A stretch of DNA of 9,061 nucleotides from an uncultured Lautropia sp. Lineage in GTDB: Bacteria; Pseudomonadota; Gammaproteobacteria; Burkholderiales; Burkholderiaceae_E. The stretch covers positions 1-9,061 of the forward strand of contig CALIXC010000035.1 of the NCBI GenBank assembly GCA_938046755.1. Direction: 5' to 3'. The notes under the pieces were generated by a model. The model was not told the DNA's origin. It made no database searches and worked only from the letters and a program-made list of their open reading frames with translations. The translations under genes were made by a program, and so were the position numbers. Below are positions 1 through 5,934 of the stretch, piece by piece. The number at the start of each line of letters is the position of its first letter. The first letter of the stretch is position 1.

Positions 1-259
1 CGGCTCTCGCATTAGGCGCGCCGCAGACGATCTGCACCGGCTCGGCCTGGCCCACGTCCACCATGCATACCTGCAGGCGGTCGGCATCCGGATGCTTGGC
101 GGCGCTGACGATGCGCGCGACCACCACGCCGGAGAACGCGGCCGCCACTGGCTCGCGGGACTCCACTTCCATGCCACCCATGGTCAGCAGGTGCTCCAGC
201 GCCGCCCCGTCCACCGGCGGATTGCAATAGTGGCGCAACCATTTCTCGGGAATTCTCAT
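1..259 (-). CDS. pheT: Phenylalanyl-tRNA synthetase beta subunit, N-terminal part (runs off left edge)
   Basis: This is the N-terminal 86 codons of PheT, the large subunit of the cytoplasmic alpha2-beta2 enzyme that charges tRNA-Phe. It is open at the left window edge. Translation from the ATG at 259-257 begins MRIPEKWLRHYCNPP, the family opening (WLR near residue 7, NP near 13), followed by LTMGGMEVE at residues 25-33. HPDAD (56-60) and IVCGAPN (77-83) belong to the EMAP/Myf-like tRNA-binding domain that sits at the PheT N-terminus. A modest ribosome binding site (CAGGTG) lies about 11 nt upstream. The gene follows pheS by 111 nt in the standard pheS-pheT order. That spacer holds a terminator-like hairpin and is longer than usual for this gene pair. 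The remaining roughly 700 residues (B3/B4 editing, B5 and anticodon-binding regions) lie outside the window. Confidence 0.97.
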   Translation of the reverse strand, partial: MRIPEKWLRHYCNPPVDGAALEHLLTMGGMEVESREPVAAAFSGVVVARIVSAAKHPDADRLQVCMVDVGQAEPVQIVCGAPNARA

Positions 260-330
260 GATCGGATCAACACCTGCTTGGGAAAATCGGAAGGCATGGC
301 CGGTGCGGGCATGACGCCGGCCGTGCACGG

Positions 331-364
331 AAAAAGGGAAACCCGGCCGATCGGAAAGGCCGGG
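331..364 (-). terminator. Terminator-like hairpin between pheS and pheT
   Basis: A perfect 7-bp GC stem (CCCGGCC at 342-348 pairing with GGCCGGG at 358-364, 9-nt loop) starts only 7 nt after the pheS stop. On the minus strand it is followed by TTTCCCTTTTT. The U tract is interrupted, so I expect partial termination or a 3'-end-stabilising stem rather than a full stop, because pheT lies just downstream and must be expressed. An effect on the PheS:PheT ratio is inference. Confidence 0.5.
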
Positions 365-370
365 ACATCA

Positions 371-1405
371 TCAGGCGAACTGTCGCAGGAAGCGCAGGTC
401 GTTTTCGTAGAAGAGGCGCAGGTCATCGACGCCATAGCGCAGCATGGCCAGCCGCTCAATGCCCGAGCCGAACGCAAAGCCGATGTGCTTCTCGGGATCC
501 AGCCCCAGGTTGCGCACCACGTTGGGATGCACCTGACCCGAACCGGACACCTCCAGCCAGCGCCCCTTGAGCGGGCCATCGGCAAAGCGCATGTCGATCT
601 CGGCTGAGGGCTCGGTGAACGGGAAGTACGACGGACGGAAGCGCACGTCGATGTCGTCACGCTCGAAGAAGCGATGCAGGAAGTCGGTATAGACGCTCTT
701 CAGGTCAGCAAAGCTGATGTTCTCGTCCACCCACAGGCCTTCCACCTGATGGAACATCGGGGAGTGCGTGGCGTCGGAATCCACCCGGTACGTCTTGCCC
801 GGCACGATGACCTTCAGCGGCGCCTGGTTCATCCGCGCATAGCGCACCTGCATCGGGCTGGTATGCGTGCGCAGCACCAGCGGCTGGGCCGAGGCATCGG
901 CCTGGCTGCCGGCTGGCCGCTCGATGTAGAAGGTGTCGGCCATCGACCGCGCAGGATGATTGGGCGGAATGTTGAGCGCCGTGAAGTTGAAGTAGTCTTC
1001 CTCGATCTCGGGACCATCCGCCACGTCGAAGCCGATGGAGCGGAAGATCTGCTCGACCCGTTCGATGGTGAGCGTGACCGGATGCAGGCCACCCGTGGCG
1101 GCTCCCCGGCCGGGCAGCGACACGTCCAGCCGCTCCGAAGCCAGCCGCTGGGCCAGCCGTTCGGCACGGATTGCCTCAATGCGGGCGTTGAGCAGCGCCT
1201 CGATGCGCTGCTTGACCTGGTTGAGCACCTTGCCACGCTCGGCCTTCTCGGCCCCGGCCAGCGAAGCCAGCCCCTTGAGCAGCGCGGTCAACGCGCCGCT
1301 CTTGCCCAGGAAGGCCGCCTTGGCATCTGCCAACCCGGCCTCGTCGGCCACGGCGTCAAAACGGGCGCGGGCCTCTTCGACCAGCTTCTCCAGATCATTC
1401 ATCAT
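371..1405 (-). CDS. pheS: Phenylalanyl-tRNA synthetase alpha subunit
   Basis: PheS is the catalytic subunit of phenylalanyl-tRNA synthetase. It activates Phe with ATP and transfers it to the 2'-OH of tRNA-Phe. From the chosen start the protein has 344 residues; E. coli PheS has 327. It shows an N-terminal coiled-coil region (about 1-100) that contacts tRNA, then the class II catalytic core. The core carries THTSPMQVR (about 181-189), motif 2 with KTYRVDSDATHSPMFHQVEG (about 204-223), FTEPSAEID (263-271) and motif 3 GFAFGSGIERLAML (309-322). It ends with ENDLRFLRQFA, the usual family terminus. I chose the ATG at 1405-1403 (a second ATG follows directly) because AGGAAG sits 8 nt upstream and the family starts at MNDLEKLV-like sequence. 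An in-frame GTG at 1456 would add 17 unrelated residues. It lies downstream of rplT, separated by a strong hairpin, and upstream of pheT. Confidence 0.97.
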   Translation of the reverse strand: MMNDLEKLVEEARARFDAVADEAGLADAKAAFLGKSGALTALLKGLASLAGAEKAERGKVLNQVKQRIEALLNARIEAIRAERLAQRLASERLDVSLPGRGAATGGLHPVTLTIERVEQIFRSIGFDVADGPEIEEDYFNFTALNIPPNHPARSMADTFYIERPAGSQADASAQPLVLRTHTSPMQVRYARMNQAPLKVIVPGKTYRVDSDATHSPMFHQVEGLWVDENISFADLKSVYTDFLHRFFERDDIDVRFRPSYFPFTEPSAEIDMRFADGPLKGRWLEVSGSGQVHPNVVRNLGLDPEKHIGFAFGSGIERLAMLRYGVDDLRLFYENDLRFLRQFA

Positions 1406-1431
1406 TGCTTGCGCTTCCTGTCCAGAAACAT
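1402..1431 (-). CDS. Possible 9-codon upstream ORF overlapping the pheS start
   Basis: An ATG at 1431-1429 opens a short frame encoding MFLDRKRKQ. Its TGA stop (1404-1402) overlaps the tandem ATGATG start of pheS. The arrangement would let terminating ribosomes reinitiate on pheS. The pheS ribosome binding site (AGGAAG) lies inside this frame. The ORF has only a weak ribosome binding site of its own (AAAGG about 14 nt upstream) and a single Phe codon. It lies after the terminator hairpin, so it cannot be a classical Phe attenuation peptide. It may be chance. Confidence 0.2.
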   Translation of the reverse strand: MFLDRKRKQ

Positions 1432-1456
1432 GTGTTGAACTGCCTTTGGTGACCAC

Positions 1457-1514
1457 CCAAAAGCAAACGGGGACCGATACTCCGACACCGGCTCGGTGCG
1501 GCTATCGATCCCCG
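1457..1514 (-). terminator. Strong terminator / candidate attenuator between rplT and pheS
   Basis: On the minus strand an outer 12-bp stem pairs 1514-1503 with 1479-1468. It encloses an inner stem of 3 + 5 bp with one bulged U and a 3-nt loop (1491-1493). The stem is followed by TTTGCTTTT, giving an intrinsic terminator about 80 nt after the rplT stop. The one imperfect outer pair (1474/1508) is G-U on the minus strand but C-A on the plus strand, which supports minus-strand function. In E. coli this is the position of the pheM-encoded attenuator controlling pheST. That this hairpin is a regulated attenuator rather than a plain partial terminator is inference. Confidence 0.85.
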
Positions 1515-1522
1515 TCGGTGAC

Positions 1523-1537
1523 CCGGCAAGGTGCCGG
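1523..1537 (-). repeat. Small hairpin in the rplT-pheS leader
   Basis: CCGGCA and TGCCGG form a perfect 6-bp stem with a 3-nt loop, 8 nt upstream of the large terminator stem on the minus strand. It could act as a pause hairpin in an attenuation system. It has no U tract of its own. Confidence 0.4.
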
Positions 1538-1593
1538 ATACCCCTCGTCTTCAGGCCTCAGGACATCCGGCAGTGTCGGTCAACCGCAGTGCC

Positions 1594-1962
1594 TCAGGCC
1601 GCAGCGGTACCCAGCGTCGACTTGACCTGCTCGACGATGGCGCTGAAGGCCGGCTTGTCGTTGACGGCCAGCTCGGCCAGCACCTTGCGGTCCAGCGCGA
1701 TCTCGGCCTTCAGCAGGCCGTTCATGAACACGCTGTAGGTCAGGCCATGCTCGCGCACGGCGGCGTTGATACGGGTGATCCAGAGGGCGCGGAAGACGCG
1801 CTTGCGATTGCGGCGGTCACGGTAGGCATATTGCCCAGCCCGCATGACCGCTTCCTTGGCGATGCGGTACACGTTCTTGCGACGACCGCGATAGCCTTTG
1901 GCCTGGTCGATGACTTTCTTGTGACGGGCCCGTGCGGTAACCCCTCTCTTGACTCGTGGCAT
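1594..1962 (-). CDS. rplT: 50S ribosomal protein L20
   Basis: L20 is a primary 23S rRNA-binding protein needed early in 50S assembly, and in E. coli it also represses rpmI-rplT translation. The 122-residue product begins MPRVKRGVTARARHKK and contains AKGYRGRRKNVYRIAKEAV and AYRDRRNRKRVFRALWI, the highly basic conserved N-terminal half. The conserved C-terminal globular half (INAAVREHGLTYSVFMNGLL) follows. Length is as expected for the family. The ATG at 1962-1960 is preceded by GGAG with 7 nt spacing. It lies 25 nt after the rpmI stop and is clearly co-transcribed with rpmI. pheS follows downstream beyond a strong hairpin. Confidence 0.99.
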   Translation of the reverse strand: MPRVKRGVTARARHKKVIDQAKGYRGRRKNVYRIAKEAVMRAGQYAYRDRRNRKRVFRALWITRINAAVREHGLTYSVFMNGLLKAEIALDRKVLAELAVNDKPAFSAIVEQVKSTLGTAAA

Positions 1963-1987
1963 GTTGGTACTCCGGTTCGGTCAGGTT

Positions 1988-2185
1988 TCAGGCGTAGGGC
2001 ATCATCGCGTGGATGCTGCGGGTATCTGCCTCATGGACATCAACCGCACCACGCAGGTGGCGTTTGACCTTGGTGGTCTTCTTCGTGAGGATGTGACGCT
2101 TGTAGGCCTGACCGCGCTTCACGGTACCGCCCGGACGAACGCGAAACCGCTTGGACGCGCTCTTCTTGGTTTTCATCTTGGGCAT
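1988..2185 (-). CDS. rpmI: 50S ribosomal protein L35
   Basis: L35 is a small basic 50S protein of 65 residues. The start MPKMKTKKSASKRFR and the later KRGQAYKRHILTKKTTKVKRHLRG are family signatures, and the length is typical. The ATG at 2185-2183 has a purine-rich upstream GAGAAAAAG as ribosome binding site. rpmI is the first gene of the rpmI-rplT-pheS-pheT cluster here, with a leader of about 90 nt after a predicted extended -10 promoter. The usual upstream partner infC is absent. The tail HEADTRSIHAMMPYA fits the family. Confidence 0.98.
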   Translation of the reverse strand: MPKMKTKKSASKRFRVRPGGTVKRGQAYKRHILTKKTTKVKRHLRGAVDVHEADTRSIHAMMPYA

Positions 2186-2282
2186 GACTTTTTCTCAAGA
2201 TAGCTTCTGCGCCCGATCGAGGTGGCCAGCTGGCAGAGCCGGCACTTCCATGACCCGCCCGACGTTCAGAAGTAAGCTTTAG
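2186..2282 (-). promoter_or_regulatory. Leader (5' UTR) of rpmI
   Basis: If transcription starts just after the -10 element at 2288-2283, this leader is about 90 nt. It contains a perfect 10-bp palindrome, GCCAGCTGGC, at 2225-2234. L20 represses this operon in E. coli by binding mRNA upstream of rpmI. I cannot identify an L20 site here by eye, so a regulatory role for the leader is inference. Confidence 0.3.
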
Positions 2283-2313
2283 ATGATAACACGTCCGGTG
2301 TCGTATCTGTGAA
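2283..2313 (-). promoter_or_regulatory. Predicted sigma-70 promoter for rpmI-rplT-pheST
   Basis: On the minus strand there is an extended -10, TGTTATCAT (hexamer TATCAT at 2288-2283, 5/6 match to TATAAT). TTCACA (2313-2308, 5/6 match to TTGACA) lies upstream with a long 19-nt spacer. The extended TGN motif could compensate for the suboptimal spacing. It is the best promoter candidate between the tRNA terminator and rpmI. Confidence 0.5.
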
Positions 2314-2556
2314 TCGGCGCAAGGGGCTACCCGACTGTCGACGCCCACAACGACGCGGCATGGCCAGGAGCCCCGCGCGGTATCCGCATTCGACAGCCTG
2401 CCCACGAACCTCGAACCCGGAGCCCCCTGAGCCCCACGCTTGCGAGGTGGCTCAGCCCGTTTCGACAGTGCCCGTCTTCCCCGACATCCGGGCCAATGAT
2501 GCAATGACGTGCCGGATGGCCAGCCGATCAACGGCCATGGCGAACAGGGAGAGTGC
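2314..2556. other. Non-coding spacer between rpmI promoter and tRNA-Val terminator
   Basis: About 240 nt with no gene that I can support on either strand. Short open frames exist but lack ribosome binding sites and family resemblance. Translations on the minus strand show no initiation factor 3 sequence, so this is not a recognisable infC remnant. No repeat or RNA family was recognised. Confidence 0.5.
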
Positions 2557-2600
2557 AAAAAAGAAAAACGGGTTGCAGGCTAAAAGCTTGCAACCCGTTT
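2557..2600 (-). terminator. Intrinsic terminator of tRNA-Val
   Basis: A perfect 12-bp stem (2566-2577 with 2589-2600) starts 8 nt past the tRNA CCA end. On the minus strand it is followed by TTTTTCTTTTTT (part of the T run overlaps the stem base). This is a classic rho-independent terminator and closes the tRNA transcript. rpmI therefore needs its own promoter. Confidence 0.92.
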
Positions 2601-2608
2601 CAGGTATC

Positions 2609-2685
2609 TGGTAGGCGCGATTGGATTCGAACCAACGACCCCCACCATGTCAAGGTGGTGCTCTAACCAACTGAGCTACGCGCCT
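2609..2685 (-). tRNA. tRNA-Val (anticodon GAC)
   Basis: The minus-strand sequence folds into a full cloverleaf. The 7-bp acceptor stem is AGGCGCG/CGCGCCT, with U8-A9. The D stem is GCTC/GAGC and the anticodon stem CCACC/GGTGG around loop TTGACAT (anticodon GAC, 2651-2649). A 5-nt variable loop precedes the T arm GTTGG-TTCGAAT-CCAAT. The discriminator is A73 and the 3' CCA is encoded (2611-2609). GAC reads Val codons GUC and GUU, and A73 plus A35-C36 agree with valine identity. Without CCA the gene spans 2612-2685. It is a single-gene unit with its own promoter and terminator. Confidence 0.98.
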
Positions 2686-2705
2686 GCTCGTGCAGGGAAA
2701 CTGCG

Positions 2706-2733
2706 ATTATAAGAGGCATTCCAGGAAATGCAA
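2706..2733 (-). promoter_or_regulatory. Predicted sigma-70 promoter of tRNA-Val
   Basis: A perfect -10 TATAAT (2711-2706 on the minus strand) lies 16 nt downstream of a weak -35, TTGCAT (2733-2728). Transcription would start near 2699, leaving a 5' leader of about 13 nt for RNase P to remove. A perfect -10 fits a strongly expressed tRNA gene. Confidence 0.7.
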
Positions 2734-2768
2734 CCGGTCCATGGAATTTTTTTCTTGCAGGCTTTCAG

Positions 2769-2805
2769 CGTCTGCCCAGGCAGGCTGCCGAGGCTGCAGC
2801 AGACG
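2769..2805. repeat. Inverted repeat downstream of the DUF1631 gene
   Basis: CGTCTGC (2769-2775) and GCAGACG (2799-2805) are perfect 7-nt inverted repeats around a 23-nt loop, in the 224 nt between the DUF1631 stop and the tRNA promoter. There is no U tract on the minus-strand side, so it is not a canonical terminator. It could stabilise a 3' end or be chance. Confidence 0.3.
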
Positions 2806-2957
2806 TGGCAGAGGCCGCGAATTTGCTGCAACGGTATCGTCCCCTCCCAAGAGAATTCCCGCCGATGTTCGCCCCGGAGCAAACACGTGCCCCTGCCCGA
2901 TCCCGCCGTCCTGCGGAGGGCCCCTTCGGTTCAGAAGTGCCATGGTCTTTGCTGCAC

Positions 2958-5558
2958 TTACCAGACGAAGTACAGCCGCCCCTGGCGGGCCCGCTTGACC
3001 AGCGATGCGATCTCGCGCGTCATGATGCGCTGGCCGGGAGCCAGCAGGAGCAGCACCATGGTTCGACGCTCGTTCAGCCACACCACCTTGGCGTAGTCCA
3101 CCCGGCCGCTACGGCTGATCAGCTCCAGCCACCGCCCGGGCTGCATGGCTGCGGCAAAGCGCTCGACCGGCAGGTTGAAACGGCGCGGCGCATTGGGCAG
3201 GTCATCCATGCGGGCGCTGCGAATGAGTGCCTGGAGCTTTTCACGGGCAGCCGCGGCGCTGAGGGGGTCATGCGCCGTGAGGGTTCGCGGCACCGTGGTG
3301 GAGGTCACCGGCGGAATGCCATGGGGGGCCGGCCGTGTAACAGGCGCCGCCATGGAGGTCACGGGAGCAGGCTGCGACGGCTGCAGGATGGTCGTGTACG
3401 GCTGCGATGAATAGTCTTCCACCGGCGTGGGACGGGGTGCCTGGCGCCAGGCATCAGGCGCTGCCTTGTCGAAGGCAGGCCGGGGTGCATGGTGGTGCCG
3501 GGCGGTTCCGGCCTGCCGGGCATCCAGCACCGCTGCATGCCCTGCCCCGCGCTCATGGCCACCAGCCGACGTAGCCCCCGCGTTGGCGGACGCCTGAACC
3601 ATCGTGCCGGCAGCCTGGGCATGGGCATGGGCATGAGAAGCGTCCATCGCTCCTGAAGCCAGCGCCACCTCCGGCGTGGGAGATTCAGCCTCGCGTGCAA
3701 TGAGGGTGACAGCCGACCCTTCTTCGCCCTGCATGCGGCGCAGGTGGATGACGAAGATCTCGTCGAAGAAGGTGCGGAAGCTCTCGGGTCGCGCACCCAC
3801 TTCACGAATGCCGATGGTGAGCATGTTCAGCATCGGCGGAATGCTCTGCACCAGCTCAGCACGGGCGTGGGGGTTGGCACCTTCCTTGCCCAGCGTCCAG
3901 AGCAGATCGTCCACCACCTTCAGGGCCAGACGGTAGGACTGGCTGTCGGTGCCGTCGCGCAGCACGGCTGTACGCAGGTGGCGCAGCCACACGTCGTACA
4001 GGAAGGTACGCACCGAGGCGGGCACCCGGCTGCTGCCCAGGCGATGGTCCAGTAACCGCCGGATGTCCTCGGAGACGGTCTTCTCGCGGGCAGCTGACGG
4101 CCGGTGGGCAAAGTCGCGCCGGTTGCGCTGGCGTCGCTGCTGGCGGCTGGAGCTGCGACGGCTGCGCGACAGGCTGGAAAGAAGGCGCCGCATGCCATCG
4201 GTGGCACGCTGGTATTCATGGTCGACCTGGGCCGTGAGCACCTGGCTGCGGATATGGAAGGCATGGGCGACGATCTCGACCGCACGCACGATGGTCTGCA
4301 GCCGCTGATAAAGCGGCTTGTCGGGGCGCATCTCGTCGGGATAACTGACGGCGATGGCAGCCAGCTGTTCGATGAGGCGGCGCACCGAGCGGGAATCGTC
4401 GCTGAGATAGCCCGCATCGAGGCTGGCCAGCGTGATGGCGGGCACCTGCAGGCGCCAGAGCAGGATGCGTGCGCCCTCGGGCAGGCGCTTGTCACCCGTG
4501 GCGTAGTCGAATAGCGTGCCCACCAGATCGATGACGGCCAGCACTGCGGTGTCACCCCCAGCAGCAATGATCTGCTGTCGGATCTTCTGGAAGAAACGGG
4601 TACGGGCCTCCTGGCTGAACGGAACCACCTGATGCTGTTGCGCAAACGCGACGGCATCGCGCTCGATCTCCTCGACTTGCGGGAGGCGCGTGGCATTGCG
4701 GTGGGCAGCCAGGCGGGGATGCCTGGTCGACAGGGGATTGGCAGCCATGACGGCAGAGGCGCGAATGTCGTTCAGAACCTGGTGAGAGGCGTGTTGGACG
4801 AAGCTGTTTCGAAGGTCTTCGGTTGGAAAGATACCAGTATAGGGTTCGGCGTGTTGGGTTTGAGTCGAAACAAGGGCTGCATGCGGATGCTCCCCATTTT
4901 TCTGCCCCCCCATAGACAGCTGCAGACTGGCAGCCTGTTGTGTCGCCAGCACACCGCTCCGGCGCAACTCGGCATCGCAATCTGCCAGCAGCCGGGCCAG
5001 CGGAAAGACAGCCAGCGACAGGAGGATAGGTCGCAGGTGCAGCGAGATGGGCTGCAGGTGGGTGAAGGGTTCCAGCGCCAGGATGAAAGCCATGGCCAGC
5101 GCACGGGCCCCCAGCGGATGCTGGTCGTCACGCAGCTCGGTCTGAGCCAGGCTTTCCAGGCGGCGCAGATAATACAGGTAGGAGCCCCCAAATGCCGAAC
5201 GCATGCCGTTGGCCAGCTCACGGGCCAGGATCTGTTCTAGCAGGCCGATGTCGCTGGCAGGCTCGGGTACGCCCAGATCTGTGATGGTGGACGGCAGCGA
5301 GGACTCTTCGGCCAGACCGTTCAGGTCCAGGCCCACGAAGTTCTCGAGCGCGATCTCGGCCCGAACGGCAGCTTCTTCCCGCAGCCGTCGTGCGGCGTCG
5401 GTCAGCTTGGTTGCCACGTTGGTATCCAGCCCGTCGGCTGCGTGCGTCAGCAGCGCGTCGGCAATGTCGGGCAGGAGCTTGAAGACCACGGTACCGAAGC
5501 GATCTGCCAGGGTTTCATGCAGCCGCGGATACAGGGATGGATCGATGCTGGAGGACAC
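2958..5558 (-). CDS. DUF1631 family protein of unknown function
   Basis: This 866-residue protein resembles the DUF1631 family, which is common in Betaproteobacteria and other proteobacteria and has no established biochemical role (some members carry an unsupported thymidine phosphorylase label). A helical N-terminal region (1-455) is followed by an Arg/Ser-rich patch (464-487). The family-typical block then reads VPASVRTFLYDVWL (512-525), DSQSYRLALKVVDDLLW (538-554). A low-complexity Ala/Pro/Thr/His region spans about 625-760, including HAHAHA (642-647). A compact C-terminal module of about 60 residues has GRWLELIS (808-815) and AKVVWLNERRTMVLLL (823-838). No signal peptide or convincing membrane segment is seen, so it is probably cytoplasmic. 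The start is GTG at 5558-5556 with AGAGG 7 nt upstream. It stands alone, with 376 nt before it and the tRNA unit after it. Confidence 0.85.
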   Translation of the reverse strand: MSSSIDPSLYPRLHETLADRFGTVVFKLLPDIADALLTHAADGLDTNVATKLTDAARRLREEAAVRAEIALENFVGLDLNGLAEESSLPSTITDLGVPEPASDIGLLEQILARELANGMRSAFGGSYLYYLRRLESLAQTELRDDQHPLGARALAMAFILALEPFTHLQPISLHLRPILLSLAVFPLARLLADCDAELRRSGVLATQQAASLQLSMGGQKNGEHPHAALVSTQTQHAEPYTGIFPTEDLRNSFVQHASHQVLNDIRASAVMAANPLSTRHPRLAAHRNATRLPQVEEIERDAVAFAQQHQVVPFSQEARTRFFQKIRQQIIAAGGDTAVLAVIDLVGTLFDYATGDKRLPEGARILLWRLQVPAITLASLDAGYLSDDSRSVRRLIEQLAAIAVSYPDEMRPDKPLYQRLQTIVRAVEIVAHAFHIRSQVLTAQVDHEYQRATDGMRRLLSSLSRSRRSSSRQQRRQRNRRDFAHRPSAAREKTVSEDIRRLLDHRLGSSRVPASVRTFLYDVWLRHLRTAVLRDGTDSQSYRLALKVVDDLLWTLGKEGANPHARAELVQSIPPMLNMLTIGIREVGARPESFRTFFDEIFVIHLRRMQGEEGSAVTLIAREAESPTPEVALASGAMDASHAHAHAQAAGTMVQASANAGATSAGGHERGAGHAAVLDARQAGTARHHHAPRPAFDKAAPDAWRQAPRPTPVEDYSSQPYTTILQPSQPAPVTSMAAPVTRPAPHGIPPVTSTTVPRTLTAHDPLSAAAAREKLQALIRSARMDDLPNAPRRFNLPVERFAAAMQPGRWLELISRSGRVDYAKVVWLNERRTMVLLLLAPGQRIMTREIASLVKRARQGRLYFVW

Positions 5559-5934
5559 GAGCTTGCCTCTGGAAACAGGATACTGCCGTCAAAGGGAGGA
5601 CCGGCGTGGCGCTGTCGTGGGACACGGGGCCGAATCGGCGGTCTGGCCGAGCATGGTCAGCTACGTGCCGGTCGCGTTATCAACGGGCATCTTATGAGCG
5701 GCAGAAAAAGGCGGCTGTGACGAAAGTAACAGTGTTTTTTCGTATCCGACCGACACAGACGGCAGCGACGGACCGACAGACGGCGCCATGACTGGATCGG
5801 GCAGACGGGACACTTCCAATCCGCCTACCCCGTCTGTCGAGCAGGCTGTTCGCGTTCTTGTCGACTTGTTATCAGATTGGTGTCGATTTTTCCGGTGTCG
5901 GGAATGGTGCCAACGCTCTGTGGCCGGGACAGCG
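5559..5934. other. Non-coding region between tatD and the DUF1631 gene
   Basis: A 376-nt gap on the minus strand without a supportable gene. It carries the CAGACGG repeat cluster described separately. It also has locally AT-richer sequence around 5670-5740, where a DUF1631 promoter is likely. I can point to no convincing -35/-10 pair: TAAGAT at 5696-5691 on the minus strand is the best -10 but lacks a -35. A plus-strand open frame that starts here at 5788 is an antisense shadow of tatD and lolD. Confidence 0.5.
5756..5836. repeat. Three direct copies plus one inverted copy of CAGACGG
   Basis: CAGACGG occurs at 5756-5762, 5777-5783 and 5802-5808 (spacings 21 and 25 nt). The first two share a wider context ACCGACA(CA)GACGGC. 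The inverted copy in CCCGTCTG (5829-5836) can pair with CAGACGGG (5802-5809) as an 8-bp stem with a 19-nt loop. The cluster lies about 100-180 nt downstream of tatD. It may be a 3'-end structure for the lol-tatD transcript or a set of protein-binding sites; function unknown. Confidence 0.4.

Noticed and set aside
92..1438. Long plus-strand frames opposite pheT and pheS (92-607 and 674-1438).
   Set aside because: Antisense shadows of PheT and PheS, whose motifs are unambiguous. No ribosome binding site or family resemblance.
1403..1456. Extended PheS start at the GTG ending at 1456.
   Set aside because: It would add 17 residues not typical of PheS and start within a few nt of the terminator tail. 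The ATG at 1405 has a good AGGAAG and matches the family N-terminus.
1406..1593. A pheM-like leader peptide or a T-box upstream of pheS.
   Set aside because: No short ORF with clustered Phe codons precedes the terminator on the minus strand, and I could not recognise T-box elements (T-boxes are mainly a Gram-positive device).
2040..2558. A 172-codon minus-strand frame over the rpmI upstream region, considered as an infC remnant.
   Set aside because: The translation shows no IF3 motifs and overlaps rpmI in another frame; it is a chance open frame.
2609..2685. The tRNA gene as an integration site with a nearby mobile element.
   Set aside because: No integrase, no duplicated tRNA 3' end and no change in coding character are visible on either side in the window.
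3359..5221. Several open frames on both strands inside the DUF1631 gene (for example 3920-4696 minus and 4632-5240 plus).
   Set aside because: They are out-of-frame shadows of the 866-residue ORF, Arg/Ser/Cys-rich and without ribosome binding sites.
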